A stretch of DNA of 64,000 nt from Bacillus sp. NTK034 (GCF_017303275.1 NZ_JAFKOJ010000011.1:102421-166420); one strand, 5' to 3'. Positions 48,598-59,698 are shown, counted from the stretch's first letter. The notes: generated from the sequence alone by a model not told the origin. Made by a program: numbers and translations.

Positions 48598-49736
48598 AAA
48601 AGCACCCCTTTTGACGAATGGACTAAACATTCAAGGCGGGACAGCTCAAATGGATTAGGCTGCTCCGTTTTGCCTTCCATGATGTCTGCCATCAGTTCTC
48701 CTGTTGCCGGGGCAAGGAGGATCCCATTCCGAAAATGCCCAGCTGCAATGTATAACCCTTCACATGCTGGATGTTGTCCCAAAAAAGGCTGCCCATCAGC
48801 CGATTGCGGACGAATTCCTGTCCAGGCGCCTTCCCATTCCGCATTCGCGATGTCCGGAACCAGGTTTTGAGCCTTTTCCATCAGCAAGGATATTCCCTCA
48901 AAGGTCACCTTCTCATCAAATGAATTTACCTTAACCGTCGCTCCAACTACCAGCCTCCCGGATTGCTTTGGAACGATATAGCATCCATGTGAAAAGATCG
49001 TCCCCTGTACAAGCGGTTTTTCAACCTTGACCGAGAAGCACTCGCCTTTAACCGGAATAATGGGCAGCGAAAGTCCCGTTCTTTCAAGAAGCTCCCTGCT
49101 CCAGACCCCGGAAGCAACAATAACGGAATCTGCCAGAAGTTCTCCCAGGCTGGTTCTGACTCCATTAACCTTTTTATCTTTTAAAATAAAATCTGATACA
49201 TGTGTATACTCATATATTTCTGCGCCGAGGGCTATTGAAGCTTTTGCAAAGGCAAGGGACAATTCATATGCCTGTACTTGTCCGTCATTCGGTATATACA
49301 TGGCCCCCCTCAATTTATTTGATACGAATGGTTCACGTTTGATCAGGTCATCGATCGAAAACCATTCGGCCTGCTCACCCGCTTTTTGCTGGCTTTCTAT
49401 CAAGCTTTTTAATGCCAGCTCCTCTTCTTTATTAGCCGCCACTTTATATACACCCTTATTTTGATAGCCAATATGCACTTGAGATAAATCTTCCAGTTCA
49501 GGAATCAGGCTCTGATACATGGAGCGGCTTTTGCATGCCAGCTGGAATAGCGGGCCGTCTTCTGTCAGTTCCGTTTGGGCTCCTAAAATTCCAGCTGCCG
49601 CTCCGGAAGCCTTGCCGGCTATTTTTCCCTTATCCAAAACGGCCACTTTATACCCTCTTTTAGCCAGTTGAAAAGCAATGGAGCTACCGTTAATGCCGCC
49701 GCCAACTATAACGGCGTCAAATATTTTCCTCATCAT
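48594..49736 (-). CDS. thiO: Glycine oxidase ThiO
   Basis: 380 residues, DAO-type flavoenzyme. FAD motif VIVGGGINGSSIAFQLAKRGYKVAVLDKG at the N-terminus and GTWTGIRPQSADGQPFLGQHP-like and AAGHFRNGILLAPATG near the end. It oxidises glycine to dehydroglycine for thiazole synthesis. It overlaps tenI (ATGA) and thiS. Confidence 0.93.
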   Translation of the reverse strand: MMRKIFDAVIVGGGINGSSIAFQLAKRGYKVAVLDKGKIAGKASGAAAGILGAQTELTEDGPLFQLACKSRSMYQSLIPELEDLSQVHIGYQNKGVYKVAANKEEELALKSLIESQQKAGEQAEWFSIDDLIKREPFVSNKLRGAMYIPNDGQVQAYELSLAFAKASIALGAEIYEYTHVSDFILKDKKVNGVRTSLGELLADSVIVASGVWSRELLERTGLSLPIIPVKGECFSVKVEKPLVQGTIFSHGCYIVPKQSGRLVVGATVKVNSFDEKVTFEGISLLMEKAQNLVPDIANAEWEGAWTGIRPQSADGQPFLGQHPACEGLYIAAGHFRNGILLAPATGELMADIMEGKTEQPNPFELSRLECLVHSSKGVLL

Positions 49737-50341
49737 TTCCCCTCCTCATCTAACTTATTTAAAAAGAGCTTTGCTGCCTCTGCAGGGTCCTTTGCCTGCA
49801 AAATCCCTGACATTACAGCAATGCCATCTGCCCCCGCCTCCAAAACCTCTGGGACTTTTTCTGGTTTAATGCCTCCAATTGCCAATACCGGAATTTCTAC
49901 TGCCTTTTTGAGAGCCTCCAGTGACCCAGTGCCCCTTGGCGGAGCTCCCTTCTTAGAATCGGTTTCAAATATGTGTCCAAACAGGATATAACCAGCTCCC
50001 TGTTTTGCAGCCTCTTCTGCTTCTTCAAGAGAATGTACGGAACATCCGATGGGCATATCTGGAAAATGCATTTTGACAACATGGACTGGAAGGCTGTGAA
50101 AAGCAAGATGTACACCTGCCTTACATGTCCATGCAACATCCACCCGATCATTTATAACAATTTTATGAATGGGGACTCCCTCATTACAAAGCAGCTCAAT
50201 TCCTTCATATAGCTCCCTTGCGGTTCGATGTTTTTCCCTCAAGTGGAACTTATCTGCAAAGGGTTCCACTTCACCTGCTATTTCAGCAAAGGCCTCTAGA
50301 GAAAGCTTTCCATCTGATATAACATGCAGCTGTTTTTTCAT
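49733..50341 (-). CDS. tenI: Thiazole tautomerase TenI
   Basis: 202 residues, ThiE/TenI TIM barrel. KFHLREKHRTARELYEGIELLCNEG, CSVHSLEEAEEAAKQGAGYILFGHIFETDSKKG and PVLAIGGIKPEKVPEVLEAGADGIAVMSGIL. The order tenI-thiO-thiS-thiG-thiF favours TenI, which aromatises the thiazole tautomer, over ThiE. The tenA gene that precedes tenI in B. subtilis is absent here. First gene behind a TPP riboswitch. Confidence 0.9.
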   Translation of the reverse strand: MKKQLHVISDGKLSLEAFAEIAGEVEPFADKFHLREKHRTARELYEGIELLCNEGVPIHKIVINDRVDVAWTCKAGVHLAFHSLPVHVVKMHFPDMPIGCSVHSLEEAEEAAKQGAGYILFGHIFETDSKKGAPPRGTGSLEALKKAVEIPVLAIGGIKPEKVPEVLEAGADGIAVMSGILQAKDPAEAAKLFLNKLDEEGK

Positions 50342-50382
50342 TGCGGATGCTCCCGTGCTATTTTTAGATTTTGTGCAAATAA

Positions 50383-50413
50383 AAAACCACCTTCTAAATA
50401 GAAAGCGGCGGTA
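50383..50413 (-). terminator. TPP riboswitch terminator, tenI operon
   Basis: On the minus strand ACCGCCGCTTTCTAT...AGAAGGTGGT then TTTTTATTTG, between the aptamer and tenI. It should form when thiamine diphosphate is bound. Confidence 0.75.
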
Positions 50414-50439
50414 TGGGGCCTTGGAATTCAGACCCGATA

Positions 50440-50534
50440 CTCCACTTCCCTACGCTGGCATGCCAGATCAGGTTCCAAGGGTCTTAAAGCTTTTGCTTTA
50501 ATCTCAGCCTGCAAACAGGCACCCCCAGCGGATT
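50440..50534 (-). ncRNA. TPP riboswitch (THI element), tenI operon
   Basis: Minus-strand motifs in order: GGGGTGCC, GCTGAGA, ACCCTTGGAACCTGATCTGG, CCAGCGTAGGGAAG, the conserved THI-box core. It turns off tenI-thiO-thiS-thiG-thiF when thiamine diphosphate is high. Confidence 0.95.
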
Positions 50535-50559
50535 TAATTTCTATTAAACTATAAAAAGA

Positions 50560-52347
<1,788 letters not shown>

Positions 52348-52408
52348 TCATCTCTCCCTTATTAAAAATGTAAGGACGAGACCTGGAACCAAGGAAGTGC
52401 CATATATG

Positions 52409-52444
52409 TAAAAAAGCCGGTCCACATAAAGATGGACCGGCTTA
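52409..52444 (-). terminator. TPP riboswitch terminator, thiC
   Basis: On the minus strand AAGCCGGTCCAT-CTTT-ATGTGGACCGGCTTTTTT between the aptamer and thiC. Confidence 0.88.
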
Positions 52445-52484
52445 ACCGCAGATGTCTTTGCACAAAGAAACTTTTGCACATTCT

Positions 52485-52581
52485 AACTTCCCCACGCTGG
52501 TATGATCCAGATCAGGTCCAAAGAGTCAAGAAACCTTAGCGCGTTTCTTTCTCAGCCCAAGCTATTGGGCACCCCTAGTTA
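52485..52581 (-). ncRNA. TPP riboswitch (THI element), thiC
   Basis: Minus-strand GGGGTGCCC, GGCTGAGAAAG, a lengthened P3 arm, GGACCTGATCTGGATCAT and ACCAGCGTGGGGAAG. It controls thiC through the terminator that follows. Confidence 0.95.
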
Positions 52582-52727
52582 TTGCTATTAAATTCAATTT
52601 TAGTATACAGAATTGCGGTAACAAAGGAAAGGAATTTTTTCAGAATTCTGCCAGATAAAAAATGTTGTCTTTATTTTGCTCCTAAACTCGTTTTCCTTAA
52701 TTCAGGCTTTTTACTTGTGAATGAACA

Positions 52728-52757
52728 ACAAAAACGCCTGCCAGCGGCAGCCGTTTT
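52728..52757 (-). terminator. Intrinsic terminator
   Basis: On the minus strand AAAACGGCTGCC-GCT-GGCAGGCGTTTTT after the second acidic lipoprotein gene. Confidence 0.8.
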
Positions 52758-52774
52758 AAGTAATTTAATGAAGG

Positions 52775-53059
52775 TTAGTTCCCGTCAGATTCCTCATCAT
52801 TCATATCCATATCACTTTGATCCATACTCTCTTCATTTTGCGGTGATTCTTCATTCATGCCGGGCTCCTCCATATCAGATTCTTCTGATGTGCCAGGATC
52901 CTGCATTTCACTATCTTCATTATTGTTTTCTTCCATCTGATTATCTTCCAATTCCACATCTTCCGTTTCCGGAGGCGGATCCTGTTCATCCGTTCCGCAT
53001 CCTGCCAACAATAATCCTGCACTCAATGGAACTGATAGCCATAGCTTCTTATAATTCAT
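52775..53059 (-). CDS. Very acidic small lipoprotein, copy 2
   Basis: 94 residues, paralogue of the gene at 33680. Shared signal and lipobox (KKLWLSVPLSAGLLLAGC, versus KNLLLSIPLGAGLMLAGC) and a D/E/N/S-rich mature part with repeated EES/MEEPGMNEES segments and no Lys or Arg. The 5' flank is also conserved (minus strand: AATACTGCAAAAGGAGATGAC). Function unknown; likely surface-exposed and disordered. Confidence 0.75.
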   Translation of the reverse strand: MNYKKLWLSVPLSAGLLLAGCGTDEQDPPPETEDVELEDNQMEENNNEDSEMQDPGTSEESDMEEPGMNEESPQNEESMDQSDMDMNDEESDGN

Positions 53060-53212
53060 GTATTGTCATCTCCTTTTGCAGTATTATGTTTCTTTAAGAC
53101 CTTACCCTTTTGGCAGGAGGCCAAACTTTTCTGATCTCTAATAGCCCATCACCCGATTAAATCCCTAGTATCTGCAAATACTATCCCTGCCACAATTACT
53201 GGAGGATGAATT

Positions 53213-54847
53213 ATGAAAATACTTTTCTCCCTTATATTATTTAGCTTTCTGGGAATGCCTCTATACGGCGGACAGCCTGCAGAAAAAGAACAATGGGATC
53301 AGCAGGGTCTTTCTGAAGAATATCACGGCCATGTTGAAGAACGTACAGAAGCACCATACAAGCAAATTCAATTGCTGGGCATTAATGATTTCCATGGACA
53401 GCTGAATGTCACTCGGCAGGTTAACGGCAGACCAGCAGGACGCGCAGATTACCTCGCTGCCTATTTGCGGCAGCGTGCTTCTGAAAATGAAAACACCATT
53501 ATGCTTCATGCTGGAGACATGATTGGAGCCAGTCCGCCAGTATCCGCTCTTCTGCGGGATGAACCGACTATTGAATTTTTGAATAAGATGGGGTTTGATA
53601 TTGGCACTATCGGCAATCATGAATTTGACCGGGGATCTGAAGAACTGCTTCGCCTGCTAAGTGGCAGCAGCCCTTCAGCAGCAAAAGATTATTCCGGATC
53701 CCAATTCCCATGGATTGCGTCCAATGTAATCAGCCAAAAGTCAGGCAAGCCCTTCCTTCCTCCATATAAAATAGTAAACGTCAGCGGAATCCCAATTGGA
53801 TTTATCGGAGTCATCATGAAAGAAACACCGGCTCTTTCAGCACCTGACAGTATGAAAGAACTGATCTTTATCGATGAAGCTGAAGCCATCAACAAGTATG
53901 CCCGAGAACTTAAAAAACAAGGAGTAAGAGCCATTGTGGTACTGGCGCATGTCCCTGGAAAATCAAAACTCAATGGGGAGCATGCCAGAGGCCAGTTAAT
54001 AGAGTTAGCCCATCAGGTGGATGACGAAGTGGATATTATGTTCGGAGGCCATAGTCATGACTATCTGAACAGTGTGGTGGATGGAAAGCTTCTTGTACAG
54101 GCCTACTCATATGGCACTGCCTTTTCTGATGTAGATATAGAAATAGATCCCCAGACAAAGGATATTGTCCGCAAGCACGCTGAAATTGTAAATGTTTTTC
54201 AAGAGAATATCCAGCCCGCAAGCGACATAACCAGGATGATCGAGCGCTATGAAAGAAAAGTAGAATCCACTGTGAACAGATATATCGGCACTGCCGCAAT
54301 CTCAATCACAGCCGAACAAAACAGAAGCGGTGAATCAGCCCTGGGCAATCTTATTGCCAATTCCCAGCGGACAGCGATGAACACAGATTTGGCTTTCATC
54401 AATCCAGGAGGAATCCGGGCAGACATTGACGCCGGCCGTGTTACTTGGGGAAACTTATTTGTCGTCCTTCCCTTCAGCAATCAACTGGTCAAAATGAACC
54501 TGACAGGCAGCCAAATTCGTGATGTCCTCAAACAGCAATGGAAGCCAAATACAACAAGAATTCTTCAGATCTCTGGACTCACTTATACTTGGGATGACAG
54601 CAAGCCTAGAGGTGAAAAAATAAATGATATATATCTGTCTGACGGAACATTACTTGATCCGAGCAAAAACTATTCGGTCGCTGTAAATACTTATCTCGCT
54701 GATGGAGGAGACAATTTTACAGTATTCCGAAAAGGGACAAACAGAGTGACCGGTCCAAGTGATATAGATGCACTAGTGGACTATATACAGAATTTAGCAC
54801 AGCCATTCAGCTCCGCGATTGATGGACGCATAAAGAGAATAGACTGA
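53213..54847 (+). CDS. Secreted 5'-nucleotidase / 2',3'-cyclic phosphodiesterase
   Basis: 544 residues. Signal peptide MKILFSLILFSFLGMPLYGG. Metallophosphatase domain with GINDFHGQL, LHAGDMIGASP, IGNHEFDRG and MFGGHSHDYL metal ligands, then a 5_nucleotid_C domain (ESALGNLIANSQRTAMNTDLAFINPGGIRADID, YLADGGDNFTVF). It should release nucleosides and phosphate outside the cell, as the YfkN family does. No cell-wall anchor is visible, so it is probably free or loosely bound. Confidence 0.92.
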   Translation: MKILFSLILFSFLGMPLYGGQPAEKEQWDQQGLSEEYHGHVEERTEAPYKQIQLLGINDFHGQLNVTRQVNGRPAGRADYLAAYLRQRASENENTIMLHAGDMIGASPPVSALLRDEPTIEFLNKMGFDIGTIGNHEFDRGSEELLRLLSGSSPSAAKDYSGSQFPWIASNVISQKSGKPFLPPYKIVNVSGIPIGFIGVIMKETPALSAPDSMKELIFIDEAEAINKYARELKKQGVRAIVVLAHVPGKSKLNGEHARGQLIELAHQVDDEVDIMFGGHSHDYLNSVVDGKLLVQAYSYGTAFSDVDIEIDPQTKDIVRKHAEIVNVFQENIQPASDITRMIERYERKVESTVNRYIGTAAISITAEQNRSGESALGNLIANSQRTAMNTDLAFINPGGIRADIDAGRVTWGNLFVVLPFSNQLVKMNLTGSQIRDVLKQQWKPNTTRILQISGLTYTWDDSKPRGEKINDIYLSDGTLLDPSKNYSVAVNTYLADGGDNFTVFRKGTNRVTGPSDIDALVDYIQNLAQPFSSAIDGRIKRID

Positions 54848-54884
54848 AAAAGGACAGCCCCGTGACTGTCCTTTTTTCTTGTCC
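54847..54884 (+). terminator. Intrinsic terminator
   Basis: AAAAAGGACAG-CCCCGTGA-CTGTCCTTTTTTC behind the nucleotidase stop codon. Confidence 0.88.
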
Positions 54885-54951
54885 ATTTAATACTAATAGC
54901 AGGACGGACATCATATTCTTCTATTAGGATCAGAAAGAAAGGAATAGGATA

Positions 54952-55188
54952 ATGAAAAAGTATATTTATTTTCTCATGCTGTTCGGCGTCTTTTTTCCAT
55001 TTTTCCATAAAACAGCCATTGTTTTTGAAAACTGGAGATTGTGTACAAATACATCCAAATTGATAGGGATCCGGCTTTATGGACTGGATTCAATGAGAAA
55101 CCTCCTCATATCATCACTGGCGGCCCTGGTTGCTTATTTTTTCACCCAAATATTTATTGGCTGGGACAACAAACATAAAAGTTCTTAA
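54952..55188 (+). CDS. Small membrane protein, 78 aa
   Basis: ATG 54952 behind AGAAAGGAATAGG. Two membrane segments (YIYFLMLFGVFFPFFH and NLLISSLAALVAYFFTQIFIGW) around a polar loop that contains one cysteine (ENWRLCTNTSK). Function unknown. Convergent with the DUF3267 gene. Confidence 0.7.
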   Translation: MKKYIYFLMLFGVFFPFFHKTAIVFENWRLCTNTSKLIGIRLYGLDSMRNLLISSLAALVAYFFTQIFIGWDNKHKSS

Positions 55189-55205
55189 ACATATGGAATT
55201 GCAGC

Positions 55206-55742
55206 CTATTCATAAACTGTAAATTGCGGTTTAGTCGGATGGTCAATAACTAGAGCATCATTTGAAAATTTTAAGAGCTTTTTATACAAAACAAGATCTC
55301 CAAAACATCCAGCAGTCAATATCGCTCCTAATATCGATAATCCAGGCATATTCAGTACAATTCCAAGAACAAGGGGCAACAAGCCAGTCGGAATGAATGG
55401 CAGCATTAAAACCTTTTTCATTTGCTGAACAGTCACTGGCTGTTTGGCATGAGCATAAGCCACACCCAATTTCAAATTGACTCCCCAGGACATTTCGCTC
55501 CATGGAACACCGCCAATATAGCGAAAACCTGCCAGATGGATGGCTTCATGCAAAACAACTATAACAACCATACCAGCTAAAAATAATAGCATACCGATAA
55601 GATCAAAAGACATTTCCCCTCCTCCATAAATCACTGCATGTAAAAAGAGCACCCCAAATACCAGCACAATCGTTGCAATGAATAAATAAATCTGCAATTT
55701 CATCATTGAAATGGAAACAACCGTTTGTTTTCTATTATCCAA
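55206..55742 (-). CDS. DUF3267 membrane metalloprotease-like protein
   Basis: About 178 residues from TTG 55742, nine bases after GAGGGG; earlier ATG starts at 55751 and 55778 sit too near or lack a site. Four membrane segments and VVLHEAIHLAGFRYIGG (HExxH) in the second, the DUF3267 pattern resembling intramembrane zinc peptidases. A partner Asp or His is not obvious. Its substrate is unknown. Confidence 0.85.
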   Translation of the reverse strand: MDNRKQTVVSISMMKLQIYLFIATIVLVFGVLFLHAVIYGGGEMSFDLIGMLLFLAGMVVIVVLHEAIHLAGFRYIGGVPWSEMSWGVNLKLGVAYAHAKQPVTVQQMKKVLMLPFIPTGLLPLVLGIVLNMPGLSILGAILTAGCFGDLVLYKKLLKFSNDALVIDHPTKPQFTVYE

Positions 55743-55958
55743 CTTTCTCATCCCCTCAAGAAATAAGACCATATACAAATGTACGGAGAAAAAGTTAAAA
55801 AGTTTCAGATGTTTCCATTCTTTTACTCTCCTTCTTTTGCCTCATTCTCAAATTCTCACTTTTACCGATTGTGCCCAAATGGACCTAATGTACCCGAAAA
55901 CACTGTTACCGGCATCAATAGCCTTGTATAATCAATTCAAGAACACTGTGAAAGGACT

Positions 55959-56390
55959 GTGATAAGGGAAGTGCTATATATCTGGGATATTGAAAAGATT
56001 ATTTTACATACATTAAACGAACACCGCCTCAATATAAATTACGAGTTCAGCAATACACTTACTGCACCTATGAGCTACAACGTCTCAACGAATACAATTA
56101 AGTTTAACTATCTGAAAGTGAACGGCTACATAGCCAAAATCAACTTTAAAATTAAAGAACCCGATGAGAACCTGTTGAAATTGATGCTATACCATGAAAT
56201 AGGCTATTATCTGGATTTCAAGAAAAACAAACATGATATAAGAACCCTAATGTATGGAGAAGATGACGAGAAAGAACAGCTCATGTCTGAAATAGAAAAA
56301 AACTCCTGGGATTATGGAAGAAAAATAGTTCCTGAACACCTCGTAAATGCCTATGATCATTTACGGGAATTGGATAAAATGTTCAGCTAG
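55959..56390 (+). CDS. Zincin-like protein with altered HExxY motif
   Basis: 143 residues. LLKLMLYHEIGYYLDFKKNKHD looks like the HEIGHYLD zinc motif of IrrE/ImmA-type or M48-like proteins, but the second histidine is tyrosine. Later glutamates (EDDEKEQLMSEIEKNSWDYG) occupy the place where the third ligand usually lies. So it may be inactive or use another metal site. The GTG start lies very close to AAAGGA; the start is uncertain. Upstream 55780-55958 shows no other gene. Confidence 0.65.
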   Translation: MIREVLYIWDIEKIILHTLNEHRLNINYEFSNTLTAPMSYNVSTNTIKFNYLKVNGYIAKINFKIKEPDENLLKLMLYHEIGYYLDFKKNKHDIRTLMYGEDDEKEQLMSEIEKNSWDYGRKIVPEHLVNAYDHLRELDKMFS

Positions 56391-56395
56391 AAAAA

Positions 56396-56427
56396 AAATG
56401 CGCCTCATCAAGAGACGCATTTCTTTT
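56396..56427. terminator. Bidirectional terminator
   Basis: AAATGCG-N12-CGCATTT with A/T runs on both sides, between the zincin-like gene and convergent mneS. Confidence 0.7.
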
Positions 56428-57297
56428 TTAATTCGGCTCCACATGGACATGAACATCATATACCCCATAATCCTGCATCATCACTTTCTCAACATGTGTC
56501 GCAATATCATGGGCTTCCTTAATATCCAGTGTGGAATTAACGAGAATGACCACATCGATAACTTCATTGTTTCCATAGCTTCTGCCTTTAATATCTTTTA
56601 TGCCTTTTACCCCATCTACTTTTTTGATGACATCCTGATAATGATTAATCTTTTTTTCATCAAATCCATCTGAAAGCTCATGGGAGGCTTGTACAAAAAT
56701 ATCCCATGCCGTTTTACATATTAATATCCCGACAATAATGGCTGTTAACGGATCAAGCCATGGCATGTTCAGTTGTGATCCAAAAATTCCGATGGCTGTG
56801 CCTATACTCACCCAGGCGTCTGAGATATTATCCTTAGCCGTTGCCATAACGGCCTTGCTGTTAATTTTAATGGCTAATTTTTTGTTGTAGCGGTACACAA
56901 AGTACATTACCGCTCCAGAAAAAACTCCCGTATATGCCGCAAAGATATCAGGAGATTCATTAACTCCTTCAAACATAGATGAAACAGCATTCAGCAGAAC
57001 TTGAATGCCCACAGCAGCCATAATAAAGGACGCTACCATGGAAGCGATGGTTTCACTTTTCCAATGGCCATACCCATGATTTTTATCCGGCGGACGCTGG
57101 GAAATCCTAAGACCTATAAGCACTGCAATTGAAGCAATAATATCCGTTGTATTATTCAATCCATCCGCTTTCAAAGCAGCAGAATCACTCACATATCCAA
57201 TTGTTAATTTTAGTACAGAAAGACATATATAAGCTGCAATACTAATAAACGCAGCACGCTCACCCAACTTAAGGTTTTGATACTTTTCCTCTTCCAT
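56428..57297 (-). CDS. mneS: CDF manganese exporter
   Basis: 289 residues with six membrane segments. LKADGLNNTTDIIASIAVLIGLRISQRPPDKNHGYGHWKSETIASMVAS holds the metal-site NxxxD and the YGH signature. The C-terminal cytoplasmic domain (DVIKKVDGVKGIKDIKGRSYGNNEVIDVVILV) is typical. It is close to B. subtilis YeaB/MneS, which exports Mn(II); another divalent ion is possible. Single gene. Confidence 0.88.
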   Translation of the reverse strand: MEEEKYQNLKLGERAAFISIAAYICLSVLKLTIGYVSDSAALKADGLNNTTDIIASIAVLIGLRISQRPPDKNHGYGHWKSETIASMVASFIMAAVGIQVLLNAVSSMFEGVNESPDIFAAYTGVFSGAVMYFVYRYNKKLAIKINSKAVMATAKDNISDAWVSIGTAIGIFGSQLNMPWLDPLTAIIVGILICKTAWDIFVQASHELSDGFDEKKINHYQDVIKKVDGVKGIKDIKGRSYGNNEVIDVVILVNSTLDIKEAHDIATHVEKVMMQDYGVYDVHVHVEPN

Positions 57298-57423
57298 GCC
57301 CTAGCCTCCTACTTTACCCTTGCTTATATTACCAAGCGGAATTCGGGTGGGTCTAGAGCAATCTTTTTGTCTATTATTAAATAAATAAGCAAAGTGCAAT
57401 TAAGTTGGACTAGTGAAAATTTA

Positions 57424-57453
57424 AGCCAGCCCTGAAATAGGCTGGCTTGATTT
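57424..57453 (-). terminator. Intrinsic terminator
   Basis: AAGCCAGCC-TATTTCAG-GGCTGGCTT (minus strand) then AAATTTTC, after the DUF2935 gene. It could act in both directions. Confidence 0.7.
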
Positions 57454-57529
57454 GTATCATTTTAATGTGCATAAGGGAATAACAGAAATTTGAACAACCT
57501 GAAAGAAACGGCCCTTCCTCCAAGAAAAT

Positions 57530-58318
57530 CTAAGCCCTCTTAAGACTCGCTTCAAACAAATCGATAATTTCCAAAAATCTCTCTGCTTCTCTAAACGTAT
57601 GGTCTGCCAGAAGAGGATGAATATTGCTTTTGATCCGGCACGCCTCTATTAATTCTCTGGCTGTTTTCTTAAAGTCCCTTAATGAAGCAACTGATACCTT
57701 ATTCTCATTTAAAAAATGGCTAAGTATTGGTTTCGTTTCTGATTCAGGCTGCATAGAGTCAAGATCAACAGCTTGAAAGACCAATTGGTCAAAATCATGA
57801 CTAAACTCTCTTGCCTGTTCTACCAGCTTTCTTTCCGAAGGATCTAGTAAATGGCCAATAAACTTAGCATGATCTGCCATGATCCTGAGAAAGAATACAT
57901 TTTCTTCTATAATGGCTTCAGGTTTTGGTGCGAGTATCCCTGAGTTTAGGTCTTTTAATCGATTTGCAAAGTATGCAGCTTCTCTGCTGATATGGTCAAT
58001 CAATAATGGAAAATTATTTGAACGGATTTCGCATCTTAGTGTCAGCCCCAGCACTTTCCTCTTATAGCTCCAGATGGCAGCAGCTGCTTGATAAACCTCG
58101 TTATTAAATGCTCGAACCTGGCTTAGTTCTGAGTTGATTGTAAATCTGGCCAGCTTTTCCTCGATTCTTTCAAATAGAGCGATAAATTGCTGTGCTTCGG
58201 CGATTAATTGTTTTTGTTCATAGGTAAACCCTAAACTTAAAAATAGTGCATGTTCTTTCATAATCCTGGACCAAAATTTAATTTCATCCAGCGATCTAAC
58301 GACTATTGGATCCGCCAT
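57530..58318 (-). CDS. DUF2935 protein
   Basis: 262 residues from ATG 58318, seven bases after GGGGAGGGG. Two similar helical repeats: EIKFWSRIMKEHALFLSLGF...RSNNFPLLIDHISREAAYFANRL and NVFFLRIMADHAKFIGHLLD...IKSNIHPLLADHTFREAERFLEII. The conserved E/H residues (EH, DH, REA) suggest a di-metal four-helix bundle like ferritin-type folds. No function is established. Confidence 0.85.
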   Translation of the reverse strand: MADPIVVRSLDEIKFWSRIMKEHALFLSLGFTYEQKQLIAEAQQFIALFERIEEKLARFTINSELSQVRAFNNEVYQAAAAIWSYKRKVLGLTLRCEIRSNNFPLLIDHISREAAYFANRLKDLNSGILAPKPEAIIEENVFFLRIMADHAKFIGHLLDPSERKLVEQAREFSHDFDQLVFQAVDLDSMQPESETKPILSHFLNENKVSVASLRDFKKTARELIEACRIKSNIHPLLADHTFREAERFLEIIDLFEASLKRA

Positions 58319-58449
58319 GTCATCCCCTCCCCAATTACTCACTCCTTCTCATATATATTTATGATCTTCTGCCTTTATTCTATTTTATTGAAGCAGGTAA
58401 ACCAGCTGAAATTGTACGAACTGCTTCCAAGACGCCAGCAGTCATTCTA

Positions 58450-59010
58450 TTACTCATATTTTGAAAAATCCATGAAATAGCTATAAATCAAGTAAATAAC
58501 CATTGCAAACGCGGTTGAGATAAAACCCCATCCCAGCGTAATCTGCTCGATGACCAAATAATTATTGCAAAGCTGTACAGGGGACCAGATATATAGCCAT
58601 CCCAGGGCTAAAAATAAGATAGTAAAGAAAATAATGAGAGCATGCTTCCAAAATGGACTTAGCTTTGGCCAGCTGTCCCGCAATGGAACCCCAGCCAAAA
58701 AAGGAAGCGAAATAAATTTAAAAGCTTCAATACTTGTAAGCGTCAAGGCTTCATCCATTGTCCTGGGCAGAGACCAATAAACCATAATGATCGAAAACAG
58801 CAAAATACCAGGGACTCCATTTTCATTCCAATTTGAAAAGAATTTCTGAAAGCGATTTTGAAAGAATTTCGCCATGAATAAACCCGAGATCACCAGTAGA
58901 GGCATTTGCATATGCATATGGGTAATCATAATGGACTCCAGCAAATTAGCTACTGGCGGGAGAATCAGTGTTAGAAGCAGCAGGAATCCATATACTGATG
59001 GCTTCATCAT
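58450..59010 (-). CDS. Membrane protein of the cytochrome oxidase cluster
   Basis: 186 residues with five to six membrane segments and a histidine-rich THMHMQMPLLVISGLFMAK near the start, suited to heme or copper binding (CtaG/DUF1404-like, tentative). It overlaps the sco gene by four bases and ends the ba3 oxidase operon, so an assembly role is inferred. Confidence 0.75.
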   Translation of the reverse strand: MMKPSVYGFLLLLTLILPPVANLLESIMITHMHMQMPLLVISGLFMAKFFQNRFQKFFSNWNENGVPGILLFSIIMVYWSLPRTMDEALTLTSIEAFKFISLPFLAGVPLRDSWPKLSPFWKHALIIFFTILFLALGWLYIWSPVQLCNNYLVIEQITLGWGFISTAFAMVIYLIYSYFMDFSKYE

Positions 59011-59639
59011 TTTTCCCCTCCACTTTGCAGAATCTCTGTTACCCGATCAGCCGCCTCTTCAATCAGTGTGTAATCCATAACTTCTACTAACTGTCCTTTT
59101 GGATTCACCAGATAAAAAGCCGAGTTATGTGCAAAATTGCCGTATTCATCTGGAATGACAACGACTCCAAATCCGTCCAGTAAAGACTTAAGTTCCTGCT
59201 GATCCGGAATCCTGGCCATTCTCCAGGTTTCTCCGTCACTTCCAAAGGCCTTCCGGTAAGTATCCAATGTTTCCGGATCATCCCTCTCCGGATCAAAACT
59301 GATGCTCAGAAACTGAATATCATTTCCGATGTACTCTTCCGGAGTCCGTTTATATACTTCAGACATATTAACCTCCAGTTCAGGACAAACAGTACCGCAT
59401 GAAGTATATAAAAAGGTAATAAACACATATTTCTCTTCGAATTCTGAGAAAGAAAAGATCCTCCCGTTATTATCTTCAAGTGTTACATCCGGGAATTGAG
59501 GCTTATCATCCATTAACTGATTAATTCTGGCTGTTTCGGCAGTGAAAGCCTGAAACCCATCTGTGCCAATGTAAAACAGGACCACACCAAACACCAGTAT
59601 CAGCAAGCTTGAAAGCACCGTTCTATTTTTTGGAAACAT
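59007..59639 (-). CDS. sco: SCO-family copper chaperone
   Basis: 210 residues. N-terminal anchor (LSSLLILVFGVVLFYIGT) and a thioredoxin-like domain with copper ligands TSCGTVC (CxxxC) and histidine in EYGNFAHNSAFYLV. SCO proteins deliver copper to the CuA site of subunit II. Within the ba3 operon it should serve CbaB at 61408. Confidence 0.92.
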   Translation of the reverse strand: MFPKNRTVLSSLLILVFGVVLFYIGTDGFQAFTAETARINQLMDDKPQFPDVTLEDNNGRIFSFSEFEEKYVFITFLYTSCGTVCPELEVNMSEVYKRTPEEYIGNDIQFLSISFDPERDDPETLDTYRKAFGSDGETWRMARIPDQQELKSLLDGFGVVVIPDEYGNFAHNSAFYLVNPKGQLVEVMDYTLIEEAADRVTEILQSGGEK

Positions 59640-59698
59640 GATTCCTCACTTCCTTTTAAAGAAAGAGACAGCCCAGCAGCCGAGCTATCACTCTACCC

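Noticed and set aside
49027..49464. 145-codon plus-strand frame
   Set aside because: Antisense to thiO, which has clear FAD-binding and family signatures.
49733..50341. ThiE (thiamine phosphate synthase) identity
   Set aside because: Sequence alone is close, but the operon order and the HSLEEAEEA-type segment fit TenI better; ThiE is expected elsewhere with thiM and thiD.
52582..53097. 171-codon plus-strand frame
   Set aside because: It covers the antisense of the acidic lipoprotein gene. The acidic codons read backwards give a long Phe/His/Leu/Ser-rich frame without meaning.
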